Assembly (NCBI GenBank): GCA_002005505.1
Contig: KV908468.1
Span: 1-37,500 of the forward strand
Source of the DNA: Botryococcus braunii
Taxonomy: Eukaryota; Chlorophyta; Trebouxiophyceae
DNA: 37,500 bases
Direction of reading: 5' to 3'
Every line of letters starts with the position of its first letter. The first letter of the stretch is position 1. The position numbers and the translations under genes were made by a program. Positions 1 through 28,651 of this stretch are shown here, piece after piece. The notes beneath the pieces were generated by a model that saw nothing but the letters and a program-made list of their open reading frames with translations, was not told the origin of the DNA and did not search any database.

Positions 1-1
1 A

Positions 2-259
2 GATGCATTAGCAACAGCCACAACGGAAGGAGCCAACTACGATGAGATTTTCAACAGGTATAGAAACTATATCGATAGAAACTTCCAACAATACCAAATA
101 GAGAACACCACGGGAATGACACATCAGAGAAGGAGCCAGTATCAGACGGAACTGGGAAACCGAATAATCCGCGACTTCTTCCAAGAAATGGGCAGAAACC
201 AGATTGAAGGCCCCCCAAGCAACCAAGTGGCTATTGCTCAACCCCCCTGGGGAAGTTGA
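2..259 (+). CDS. C-terminal part of an unidentified virus-like ORF, cut by the window edge
   Basis: The frame is open from base 2 to a TGA at 257-259, giving 85 codons without a start, so the gene begins outside the window. The composition looks coding: rich in Asn, Gln, Arg and Tyr (for example NRYRNYIDRNFQQYQ), ending in a Pro-rich tail closing with PPWGS. I do not recognise a family. It ends 49 bases before the start of the packaging-ATPase relic on the same strand, and that compact spacing fits a viral gene block rather than the intron-rich host genes. An overlapping minus-strand ORF over the same bases is judged a shadow. The function is unknown. Confidence 0.45.
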   Translation, partial: DALATATTEGANYDEIFNRYRNYIDRNFQQYQIENTTGMTHQRRSQYQTELGNRIIRDFFQEMGRNQIEGPPSNQVAIAQPPWGS

Positions 260-308
260 AGAAATCCGCTCAGTAATTTAATTATTGTATATTAAAGAGG
301 CCATCAGG
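260..308 (+). promoter_or_regulatory. AT-rich spacer, possible viral promoter
   Basis: This gap between two virus-like ORFs is strongly AT-rich and contains TAATTTAATTATTG followed by TATATTAAAGAGG, about 20 bases before the ATG at 309. A similar TAATTTATAAGTATAAAGAAG string precedes the ORF at 3879. The shared string suggests a promoter element of the integrated virus-like DNA. This is an inference from two copies only. Confidence 0.3.
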
Positions 309-1177
309 ATGAAGCTCAAACCCTTAAACCAGTACGGGATTGAAGCACCCAAAACAGCGAAGCACGCATTTGCCTTTGACACTCCCCGGAACGAAATCAA
401 GCTCCACACCCTGGCAGGGTTCATTGGGAAAGGGGTGGAGGCAAAAGTTTGGCGATATTAAATAAGATGCGGCATATTAAAGACCACGGATTATGTGATA
501 GAATGATTATACTGTCCCCCACCTACCATTCTAACAAAGCCCTCTTTGTCTTGGTGCCTCACAAGGAACGGGATGTGTTCATCGAGCCGGTAAGAGAAAG
601 CCTACATAAAATCATAGAAATCGTAGGAGAGGAGGGCGGAGAATGGAACAGGTACCTCTAAGAACACAAACAATGGAAGAAACACCTGAAACGGCGTGAG
701 GCACACAAGCACGATGTGTTCAACCCCCTGTATGAAGCAGAACCCCAAAAGCCTCAATCAAAGTATGGACACAAGCCTGTGATACACATCGTTATGGATG
801 ACTTACAAGTCACTGCTGTCTTTTCCATGTCCCCCAAGTCCCCCCTCGCCAATATGCTCCTCCGGCATCGTCATCTGGGTAAAGGGCTGGGTGCATCGGT
901 ATGGCTCGCTTGCCAAACATTCAAATCCCAGGGAAGTCTTCCAAGAGCCATCCGTCAGAACCTCACACTCCTCGCCCTATTCAAAACAAGGGATGAAAAA
1001 GCTTTGAATGATATATGTGAGGAGGTTGCATCGGACATACAGCTTGAGACCTTTCTGTCCGCCGGCGCCTACAAGTTCGCCCCAGAGGAGCCTCACTCGT
1101 TCCTCTTGGTGGATTTCTCACCTAAAACAGAGCAGCATCGTTTTCGTAAAAAGTTTGATACATTAATCCTTGTGTAA
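309..1177 (+). pseudogene. Relic of an A32-type (FtsK/HerA superfamily) viral DNA-packaging ATPase
   Basis: Three open pieces read as one packaging ATPase. The first, 309-461, ends in the start of a P-loop. A one-base frameshift follows, and the Gly-Gly-Gly-Lys-Ser end of the P-loop is readable at 434-448 in the next frame. That frame goes on with MIILSPTYHSN, a conserved stretch in this family, until an in-frame TAA at 659-661. After the stop the same frame continues through a Walker B (HIVMDDL, near 785-805), a Gln-bearing sensor strand (LACQTF) and the conserved Arg/Asn helix (RAIRQNL) to a stop at 1175-1177. Such ATPases package DNA into capsids in nucleocytoplasmic large DNA viruses, Polinton-like viruses and virophages. 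With one frameshift and one nonsense codon, this copy is dead. I cannot tell which virus group it came from. Confidence 0.75.
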
Positions 1178-1182
1178 TATTA

Positions 1183-1250
1183 ATGGCAGACTCTCGTGAG
1201 ACTCTCATCCGTTACGTGATGAAACTGCACCCCCAGCTTGACCGCATCCT
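1183..1250 (+). pseudogene. 5' half of a short virus-like ORF, interrupted by a retroelement
   Basis: An ATG at 1183, only five bases after the ATPase stop, opens a frame beginning MADSRETLIRYVMKLH. It runs into the retroelement at 1251. The bases ATCCT at 1246-1250 recur at 3764-3768, immediately after the element, and the same reading frame resumes there and ends at 3847. The gene was therefore intact before the insertion and would have encoded about 48 residues. I do not recognise the protein. Confidence 0.5.
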
Positions 1251-1422
1251 TGTAGCGCTCAGCGGAATCGAACCCACGACCTTCGCCTGGCGTGCCCTGC
1301 CACAGTGGTCTCAGATCGGAATCGAAACCCAAAAGAAAAGCTGCACGTGATCGGACGTATGACTTCGACTTAGACCTCGTATATGAACTGGCTTCGGACA
1401 GGGACGCATTCCGCGCGTTACA
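1251..1422 (-). repeat. Terminal direct repeat (LTR), copy 1
   Basis: A 172 bp repeat with TG...CA ends. It matches copy 2 except for roughly ten substitutions and a 2 bp gap (by-eye alignment), so the insertion is not recent. On the minus strand it holds GGTTCGATTCC (1274-1264), which fits the RNA polymerase III B-box consensus of tRNA genes. Confidence 0.75.
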
Positions 1423-1435
1423 TCCCTTCCCCCTT
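1423..1435 (-). other. Polypurine tract
   Basis: On the minus strand this reads AAGGGGGAAGGGA and abuts the repeat at 1422. It sits where second-strand priming occurs in LTR retrotransposons and is the main evidence that the LTR element points to the minus strand. Confidence 0.5.
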
Positions 1436-1479
1436 AAGAGGAAGCCCCCCGCTTTGGAGTTAGGCACCTCGGATAGGTA

Positions 1480-3593
1480 GGTCCTGTGGCATCCATGTGC
1501 TCTACCAGAACGCGGCTCTTTTGGCCTCTACCGAGAGTAGGAAGGGAGAAGACGCCCCACCCGAAAACAAGGACAGAAACCAATCGCCGATACCACTTGT
1601 AGACTCAAGCGGGACTGGCGGCGGGCTGGTCGCCTCCACGGGTTTTCTGCCCCCTTGGTACGTGGACTCGAGCGGCACTACCGCTCTTATGTGCGATCCC
1701 GTAAACGGGCGTGGCTCATGTCGCAGTTAGAAGAGTGTGTTGCTCTCTTTCATACTTGCCCTCGTCAGTTTTGGCGGACCTTCCGTGGCCATCCCCCTTC
1801 TTTGCCCTTGCCCTTACATGACCATGAGGTTTGGAACACTTTCATGTCTGAGTTCACTCGGGGGGATATTGACACCCCGGACGCACCCCTTATGCCCCTG
1901 TCGGAAGTGGCATATCCGACCACCCTCGTACCCGACGTATCGCTTAACCAACCCTTCACCTTACAGGAAATGGAGGATGCTCTTAGTGCCTTGCACACCG
2001 GGAGGAGTGTTGGGTTTCAGGGTTTTCCCGCTGAATTTCTTCGATTTGCCCAACGCCCCCCGGACCCCCAAACTGGCCGACAGGACCCCCATATCCTGGC
2101 ACCGATTCTGTTAACCATTGTCAATGCTATGTTTCAGGCGTGGACAATTCCCCCTCATTTCAATGTGTCCCGGGTGGTCCCCGTGTTCAAACCAGGGGCA
2201 AAGGACGCTCTGGATCCGGCGAATTACCGCCCTCTTGCTGTCCCTGAACCCTTCATGCGGCTGTACGCCACCCTGTTGAATACTAGGCTTATTCGGCATG
2301 TGGAATCCAACGGGTTGCGCTGTCAGGCCCAAACGGGGTTCCGCCCGGGCTTCTCCACATTGCATCAGCTTTTTGCGATCCAACACTTCATTGACCTTGC
2401 TACCAAAGGTCACCCCTTATTCTTATGCTCTTTAGATTTAAGTAAAGCCTATGATCGGGTTCCTCGCCCCCTTCTTTGGGAGGCCTTAACTCGGGTGGGG
2501 GTACCGGACCAATTCTTGGCTGCTGTTAAATCTTTATATGAAGATGCCCAAGTCACTTTATGTGTAGGGGGCACCTCTGGGGAGCTCCTGAAGCCTCAGG
2601 TCGGTATCCTCCAAGGGTCCCCTATAAGCCCTACTCTGTTTGGTCTTTATTCGGATGGTCTGATTCGTTATATTGAAGCTTGGTGTCCGGGTGTGGGACC
2701 CGCCACCCAGGATGGTCGTTGTGTCCATCTTCAAGGTTATGCTGATGACTATACACTCCAGGCCAAGTCCCTGGAGGAGTTGCAGGCTCACCTTCTCCCC
2801 GCTGCTTCAGAGTGGTGCCAGTCCGCACGTATGCGGGTGCGTGTTCCTAAGTGCCATGCCATGGCCTTCCCCCCCTCGAAGGAGGCCCCCCCTCCCGTGC
2901 TGTATGAGGGTCAGCCCCTGCCTCAGGTGACCCAGGCTCGTCATTTAGGTGTCATGCTTTCTACGGCTTCAGGCCTTGGGGCCACCTTTGGCCATTTAAG
3001 TGGCAAGATGTGGGGGGCCTGGTCTACTATTTGCACGCGTTATGGTAACCTCAAATGTGCCACCTCGATCGGTATTCTCTTGCGTCTCTTCTTAACATGT
3101 GTGGTGCCTGCCTGCTCATATGGGTGTGAGGTTTGGAGTCTACGGGTGTTTTCCCCATCTTCCACTCGGCCCTCCGCTAAGGATTTAGAAAAGGATTTTC
3201 TTACTATGTTACGGATGATCCTTGGGGTTCGTCAAACGGTCCGCACCGATGTGCTCCTTGCTGAGGTTGGCGTTTGGCCCCTCATCATATCTGGTTCAAG
3301 CGTGTGGTCACCTTTTGGAACTCTCTGGTGGATCTCCTACCCGACCACTTGTATGCACGTATTCATAGGGACTCATGCTACTATGGCGTTACGAATCGTT
3401 CCCCGTCCTGGGCGGGTTCTTTTATCGCTGCCCTTCGCCGCTTAGGTTACCCCTATGCGGCTGATTGTCAGCGCCCGCAGCCCGTTGATATGGATACCTT
3501 TTTAGCTCTCATTAGGCAGGCCAGTACCCTCCTTGTGGCCTCTCTCCATGTCTCCCCTCGGTTAGCCCCCGCTGATCCCCTTCTTCTTCTTCT
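1480..3593 (+). pseudogene. LINE-type (non-LTR) reverse transcriptase, 5'-truncated and frameshifted
   Basis: The main open frame runs to 3445. It shows the usual order of non-LTR retrotransposon RTs: an upstream linker with KRAW and FWRTFRG, the [14 protein letters not shown] block (about 2220-2260), QTGFRPG (2330), [10 protein letters not shown] (2435-2465), [10 protein letters not shown] (2605-2635), the catalytic YADD at 2738-2749 and the C-terminal LRMILGVRQ region (about 3210). Near 3274-3290 a one-base shift moves the reading to another frame, which carries the [12 protein letters not shown] block and runs on into the terminal repeat at 3594. No apurinic-type endonuclease precedes the RT, so the 5' part is missing. 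A (TTC)n tail at 3580-3593 may be the LINE 3' end. It is antisense to the surrounding LTR element. Confidence 0.75.
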
Positions 3594-3763
3594 TGTAGCG
3601 CTCAGCGGAATCGAACCCAGGACCTTCGCCTGGCGTGCCCTGCCACAGTGGTCTCAGATCGGAATCGAAACCCAAAAGAGGCGCTGCACGTGATCGGACG
3701 TACGATCGAATTAGACCTCGTATATGAACTCGATTCGGACAGGGACGCATTCCGCGCGTTACA
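3594..3763 (-). repeat. Terminal direct repeat (LTR), copy 2
   Basis: The 170 bp partner of 1251-1422, followed by the second ATCCT target copy at 3764-3768. The minus-strand B-box-like GGTTCGATTCC is conserved at 3617-3607. Confidence 0.75.
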
Positions 3764-3847
3764 ATCCTTGCTCAATTGGTTGTTGATTTACACCTCCGGG
3801 CAGCACAGGAGCAGGGTGAAGGCTATGACCCTGTTCAAGTAGCTTAA
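3764..3847 (+). pseudogene. 3' half of the short virus-like ORF split by the retroelement
   Basis: After the target duplication the frame reads through LVVDLHLRAAQEQGEG to a TAA at 3845-3847. It is in phase with the ORF that starts at 1183. The same compact spacing, 31 bases to the next ATG at 3879, is seen elsewhere in the virus-like block. Confidence 0.45.
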
Positions 3848-3878
3848 AGTGTAATTTATAAGTATAAAGAAGAACGAG

Positions 3879-4236
3879 ATGAAACCATTTCACGGCATGT
3901 TCATATCGACGACAAAGAGGACGAACTCCGGGGACAACACGGGTGACTGTTGGGTTCCGATGGACATAGCCCTTAAAGGGGGAACCCGGTGACAAGTACT
4001 ATGTCATGCTGGTGTCATCCAGTCCCATCCTCATGACCGACCCCACGGACACCGTGGTGTGTTCATCGAGCATCCGTCAGCCATATTCAGGGGATACTAT
4101 TGTGCTGATTGGCAATTTCCGTTGCTGTTTCAGTTCCAAGCACCTCAAAATACTTCACAAGCTTGCAGGGCGACAACAAATGGGCCATAACGCCTGGGAA
4201 TGCTCAGCCCACCCGCCAAATTCCTCAAGCTGCTAG
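3879..4236 (+). pseudogene. Frameshifted virus-like ORF of unknown function
   Basis: An ATG at 3879 opens 37 codons (beginning MKPFHGMFISTTKR) that stop at 3990-3992. A one-base shift at about 3985-3990 continues in another frame (DKYYVMLVSSSPILM, then a stretch containing VLIGNFR) to a stop at 4234-4236. The continuous amino-acid character across the shift suggests one decayed gene of about 115 residues. It follows the split ORF by 31 bases and has the same kind of AT-rich leader as the ATPase relic, so it probably belongs to the same integrated virus-like DNA. I do not recognise the family, and the second half may not be coding. Confidence 0.35.
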
Positions 4237-4565
4237 CCAGACGTAACAACGCATCCACATGGACTTCCTGCTGTTAGCTCTCCCCACCACACAGCTGCAG
4301 GCAACAGCAACTGGCAGTCCCGCAGCAGTATAACTGGCTGTCCATGGGAGTTTCGCAATCTTCTTCTTTAACAGATGCCCCGCCGTGTCCCAGAGCACCT
4401 CATACTAAGCCTGCATCCAACTTTGCCAGCCAGGAATGTTCTCCCTCTGAATAAGCAGTAACAGTGTCTCCAGAATATTTATAGCTTTGCCCTGGAGCTA
4501 GTTCACATGCTTTGAAAGTAGTGAACAAGCTTGGTGCCCAAAGGGATTTAGGAGAGTCGCCCTCC
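4237..4565. other. Spacer between the virus-like block and CCT8, including the CCT8 3' region
   Basis: No supported gene. The minus-strand part nearest 4565 should be the CCT8 3' untranslated region. I saw no canonical AATAAA in it. Confidence 0.4.
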
Positions 4566-12946
<8,381 letters not shown>

Positions 12947-13634
12947 GTTGCTTAGCGCGGTCCTCCTTTTCTTAATAAATCGTCTGCTGCATTCAAGAGC
13001 CTTAATTCCTCTTGTCAAGTGTGACCCGTTTTCGATCAAAAAAAGGCCGCCACGTTGGTGTGTGAACGACCGCTCTCAACAAGTGTGTAATGTGCGAAAG
13101 GGTGGTCGTAAATGTAGAAGGATATATTGAACAAAAATGAAGATGCAATATCGTCAGGCAAACGGGTCCCAACTTTAACTCTAGGAGGAAGTCCTAGAGA
13201 TTAGGATCACAAATGAGAGGCGTGGCACGGCTAGCTTCCAGACTTAACAAGTAACTACTGCATCTTATTTGGTAGCATGACACCACATAGTATGCTTGTA
13301 TCGTCTTGGGAAATGTGCTCCAAGCTGGCGGAGTGAATGCCCAGAGTTGGGGCCGGCAACCCCTGCAGGCAGACTGCGGTACCGCCAAGACGCAGAGACA
13401 ATCCAGTCCCCTGCACGGTATCTGCGGGCGTTACCACTCGAGAAGTCTGACCCCAAGATTGCGGCCACTCATTGGATACTTCATTTCTAGAATTAGTGGC
13501 TTTTCCCATTCTCGATTCTGTCATGTCAAGGTAGATACGCATACGTCCGGCTCAACTAGTTTCGGGCTGCCGACAAAATGATGCCACACTTTGAATTTTC
13601 TTGACAGAGTCGGTCAGAAGGCAACAACAATCCA
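12947..13634. promoter_or_regulatory. Shared divergent promoter region of CCT8 and the TTC12-like gene
   Basis: These 688 bases separate the start codons of two head-to-head genes. They contain no supported ORF. A GATATATT string at about 13119-13126 could act as a TATA element in either direction. An in-frame TGA at 13602-13604 bounds the start of the plus-strand gene. The promoter role is inferred from position. Confidence 0.55.
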
Positions 13635-24081
<10,447 letters not shown>

Positions 24082-27000
24082 GCTGGAATTCTCACGGGGG
24101 CTTTAAATCTTTGGTGATTACACAGTACGGTATGTACCTTTGGGACAGGGCGAGAAGGTGTGGTTGCACATGGCCGGCATTCATGCAAGCTTCAAGAGTA
24201 TAAGGTATCAACTCTAGATCTACCACATGTGAGATTCTGCCGTGAGTACTCATATGCTAATCTGCCACACGATTTGAGGTGTAGTGAGGTGTCGGGGGGT
24301 GTCCAACTTGGTGGAGTGCATTTTTTAATTTTATTGTCTGGGGTGCGGGTTGTATTCAATATGCTGTCACCCAGTATGGGAAGAAGGGAAAACGAAACCG
24401 AATGTTGAACTCCAGATTGTAGTGTTTATGTGCACGCGTACGCTTTTGAACATTTTAAGGTAGAAGTGATATATGTCAGTCACGGACCCCCAGAGCCGGA
24501 ACAGTCACGTGTCGAACGATTAGATTGACAATTCCTTGCAGGATATTATTTTGTAGTAAAAGAAGTAAAGCCTGTTTCTTTTTCTGTACAGCCTGTTCTT
24601 TTGTTGTGGTCATGTCCAACCGTATGGACGGCCTCAGAGCAGTGGTACTTGGCGTCAACATTGCTTCTGCAAGGTTGAATGCGGAGTGCATCATAATATG
24701 ATGCGCCTAACTTCATTGTTTGTGTGCTTTTGCCTTGCAAAAGCATCAAAATGAAGGAGATCCATGAAAGGCATCATAATAGCCAGCCCAGATGGAGCTC
24801 TCCTGCTCAGATTCTTGCCAGTTTCTCTAGCCATTTCCCGCCTCGCCTCATGAGGGTGTTTCCTGTCATGCACCCACCAAGATCCAGCTGGTGCTTCGCT
24901 AGGCAGGGTTGGCACCTTAACCAGGAATTTATAAAAGGTGTGCAAATTTTAAGAAATTGTCCCCCCCAACAAAGACATTTTACATAGTTTATCAGAGCGT
25001 GTTTACGGGAGGAGTCTGGCAGTAAACAAGCCCTCGTTTTGGTAAGCGTGTGAGGTTTCAAGATTCCACAGGAATATATATAATGGCGACCGACTGGCTC
25101 CCGTATGGGGAGACAGGTGTTTGATGTTTGAAACTATGTAATTACATAACCATGTAAAGACAAAAAACATGTGAAGACTGCATGAGTAGGTGTAACATTA
25201 AGTCTGTCAGGATCAGCCTACAGCACACAGCTCCCGTCCTTTGAGGGAGCATCCTGCAGAAGTTTGGAATACCGGTCCCGGCGGCCTTAAATTGCATTTG
25301 GCATTTGGCAATTTGCAAACGGCATTTGGCGGCGACTCCCAGCCGACGAGACGCTGCGTCTCAGACGCAGCCACCGTCGGAATACCGGTCCCGGTGGGGC
25401 CACCGACAGTTCGAAGTGGGGCAATCTGTCGAAGACAGCCCACAATGTTCAAAGGGGTGCATGACGCACCGTCCGCCACACTTCCTGCCAAATTGACAGT
25501 GGACTTGATGTCTTGGAAACCGATCTGGGCTTTTAAACGATGCTCTCCATAAACTTGGCTTCTATATCGTGGCAGGTTCTGGCTGTCCTCCTGTTGGGAA
25601 GGCAGCACAGAGACCTTCCGGAACTTCCGCCAGACCTCAGATAAGGAACATAAAGGAGGATACCAGGTAAATCATTAGTGTAATCTACCAGTCTTCAGTC
25701 GCTTGAAGAGCGTAGGGCTCGGCTTTAGGTCGCGGAACGCTCGACAGGTGCTCCGCGACTGCGTCTTTAAAGGGAAGTCGGCAACCAAAGCAAAGTGTGA
25801 CGATCGAGCTTATGGAAAGTATGCCTCACTACACAATAAGCTTTGTGATAGTGGAGGCTCGCTACGAGATTCCCCGGTTGGCAGCAGTCTAACGTTCTAG
25901 TGCGGTGCGACCAACTCCCACTTACAATGATCGTAGGTCCCAATCTTTAAGAATCTTGTTCTTTTGAATCAAGGATTTGAAATTTTGACAAAATACTTAT
26001 GAATGTTGGATGGAATTAGTTGTGTGATTTGATCCTGATGCCTCTTGCCCGAATTTGATGTGAAGAGCTGAACTATGGGTTGGAATGAGAACAGCTCCCA
26101 AACTTGGTCTGGGCTTGTGGTATGACCAATTAAGCAGGTTTGCACTGTTCACACTTGTGATCTAAATCTTCTACATACTTTTGGCAGCATCATTTAGTTT
26201 GAAACTGAACAGCAATAAGATTCATTTGTGTATCATGGAGGAAAAACTATGGATATTGGGGAAGATGCGGGTCTAGAGTGTATGTGATGCAGGGTAGCCT
26301 TAGCCTATGCGTGCATAGTGAGACCTTGCACTCAACAAGAAGGATGGATGGAACCCCACTCTCCCTTCCTGTTGCCTCTCATCCCTTCCCTCTCCCCTCT
26401 CACACCCCCTCCCCCACCCCCTGCTCCCACCTTGGCACCTCCCTGTGCTTTCAGCCCACTTCGACTGATTCTTCCGTCAGCCCTGAACTCTGTTAACATT
26501 GTTGCAAAGTCCTATAGTCTATAGCTCACGCGTGAAAGCGGGTTGGGAAAAATTGATCCACTTTGAACCAGGAATCGTTAATCACGATGAAGCTAGCTTT
26601 CCAGGTGCCATGACTACTGATTCAGGATGGCTTTGCACTGGCAATTTGGATAGTTTTCTGAAGTTTGTTGCGATTTCAGAAACAATCCCTTGTATTTTAA
26701 TGTGCTTCAGAGACCCCCTGTTCATGCTCTTGGTATTTTGCAGGGATGCAGGGCTCAAAACACCTCACTGCCACTGTTTGTGGACAGGCAACTCATTCGT
26801 GAGCTCATCAACGATTCAAGAACTCCTCACTGATTGGAATACATCTACGAGGGCAACGTGCCACGATTGGCAGTTGTGGTCTTGCCTGGCTGGCACTGGG
26901 GTATTTTCCCGTTGTTCGCTTCCACGGCCCAGAGTAGCTCATAAACCGGCATTTGCTATTTAGACTTGCGGCGTGTTTGTTTGCTACAACAAGCTTGGGA

Positions 27001-27560
27001 ATAGGCTCTTCTGGACATGGTGACACAGCTGGTTGATAAAGGGAGTAAGACGTCAAGTGCTAACCAAGGGGATTCCCCAATCATCATTTCTTTAGTAAGG
27101 CGGGGCTCGGCTTTGATAATTGAAACTGATCCCTCCTGGGTTTCTTCGTGTGAAGTTAATTCGAATTTGGTTATCCCTTATGACATGTGGGCTGCAGTCT
27201 ACTTTGCAAACCATAAGGTGTCTGACCCTAATTGGCCATCCCTTCTTTCTGGTGGTCTAGGTGCCAGGCTCTCAGAGGTTCACTTAGACTCCCTAGGGCT
27301 GCACTAGGTCAGCTGTTGTGTTTGTTGTGTGCTATTGTAATGGTCAGAACTTCAGACTAAAAAATGAGTTGCTTGCATGACTGTCGAATTACGTTGGCTA
27401 TGGATGCAGCGAATGGTTGTCAATCATGGATATGTTGAGCTGCGCTACCTTGTTGGACCACAATGGTCTTGCAAACTTTCCCAGTCTGGGAAAAGAAGGG
27501 TAGCAAGGCCTATCTGAATCAAAGAGGCTGGCAAGCTCTTGGTGGGAATGACTGGACAGA
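24082..27560. other. Gene-poor intergenic DNA, part 1
   Basis: No gene supported. The start is the likely 3' untranslated region of the TTC12-like gene. A perfect 19-base palindrome, GCTGCGTCTCAGACGCAGC, lies at 25353-25371 between two copies of GGAATACCGGTCCCGG (25266 and 25379). An imperfectly closed hairpin with arms GTCGCGGA/TCCGCGAC lies near 25731-25761. ORFs of 60-150 codons occur on both strands but show no recognisable motif. Confidence 0.5.
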
Positions 27561-27567
27561 AGCGCGT

Positions 27568-27569
<2 letters not shown>

Positions 27570-27652
<83 letters not shown>
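27570..27652. repeat. (CA)n microsatellite
   Basis: About 40 CA units in intergenic DNA. Confidence 0.95.
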
Positions 27653-27654
<2 letters not shown>

Positions 27655-28545
27655 CACACTCGCACAGAGGGGTCTCATCTTATAAGGAAAGGCATGCACG
27701 GAAAAGCCGAGTTACTCCAATAATGCTTTTAAAAAAATGCCAAAATCTTAAAATTATCAAAAATGATGAAATTCTTTTCACCGCGCGGACTACATCCATT
27801 ATTTTACAGAGAGGCCAACCTATCTCACACTAAAGAGGCCAAGTGCACCTCCCTAGCGTTTTCTCGAAGTGGATATTACATGAGCGAGCCCAGTCTGCCA
27901 GCCTGCAAAGCAGCCTCCCTAGCCAACAGCATTTTACATTCCTCTTGAAACTGGAAATGGGGCCGAGGGGGAGCCTACGTATCCTTATGTAAGGTGCGAG
28001 TGAAAATCCTCAGCACCCCTCCCCTCGCAGACTGCAGCTGCTCAGATCTCGCTCACCGCCATCAGGGCGGAATTACACAAAGGCAATAAATAACACCTCC
28101 TTCAGCTCTCATCAGCCCTTTGGGCTGGGTTTATGACATTCTTCTTCTTGGCTCAAAAATACACACAGAAATGGCTTAGTGTAGTACATCCTCTTATCAC
28201 GAGGGCATCGAGGCCCCTTGTCCCCCCCGCAGAAGTCATAAACTACAACGCTATCACCATTGAAACATTCACTCAAAGCCCCATGCATGCGAGCTTATCG
28301 CGCAAATAGCCTCCTGCACCAAGGTTCGAAATAAATCCCCAAGAGCCTTATCGCATAGGGACGCTGTACATGTAACGAGCTCGACAAAGAGGAACCCCTA
28401 GGTGCTTCAGGGCAATCAGTTCATAGCCAGGAATTCCGCAGGGCCAAGCACCTACGCAACATTGGAGCCGTGAGATCTGGACCCTAGGGAGCTTCTCAAG
28501 ATCTGTTCCACAGTCATAACTGCATGCACATAGGCGTAGCAGTCG
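27653..28545. other. Gene-poor intergenic DNA, part 2
   Basis: Nothing recognised as a gene. Two compact hairpins occur: CCGCC-atcag-GGCGG near 28060 and CAGCCC-ttt-GGGCTG near 28115. They resemble terminators in form only. Confidence 0.4.
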
Positions 28546-28651
28546 TATGCGTGGACAACCTCCAAATAACATACACGTAGACTTGGGCAACCCCCGTAGA
28601 AAACCTCCAAATAAATACACTTCTGGTAGCCTTACCATTACAAGAACCCTT

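Larger units (their letters stand above)
1251..3763 (-). mobile_element. Retroelement with LTR-like ends enclosing a LINE-type reverse transcriptase
   Basis: The element is bounded by direct repeats at 1251-1422 and 3594-3763, both starting TGTAGCGC and ending CGCGTTACA, and by a 5 bp target duplication (ATCCT at 1246-1250 and 3764-3768). These are hallmarks of integrase-mediated LTR-retrotransposon insertion. On the minus strand a polypurine tract, AAGGGGGAAGGGA (1435-1423), lies directly before the repeat at 1422, which sets the LTR orientation to minus. No primer-binding site is evident after the other repeat; that place holds a (GAA)n tract. The interior has no gag, protease or integrase. 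It carries only a LINE-like reverse transcriptase on the plus strand, without endonuclease. It may be a TRIM/LARD-type non-autonomous element that gained a truncated LINE, or a chimera. Confidence 0.7.

Noticed and set aside
1183..1480. Minus-strand ORF across the first terminal repeat
   Set aside because: It and its counterpart at 3562-3750 are the same LTR sequence read through; no protein motif.
25213..25608. 130-codon minus-strand ORF
   Set aside because: The opposite strand is equally open, there is no recognisable domain, and it contains short internal repeats.
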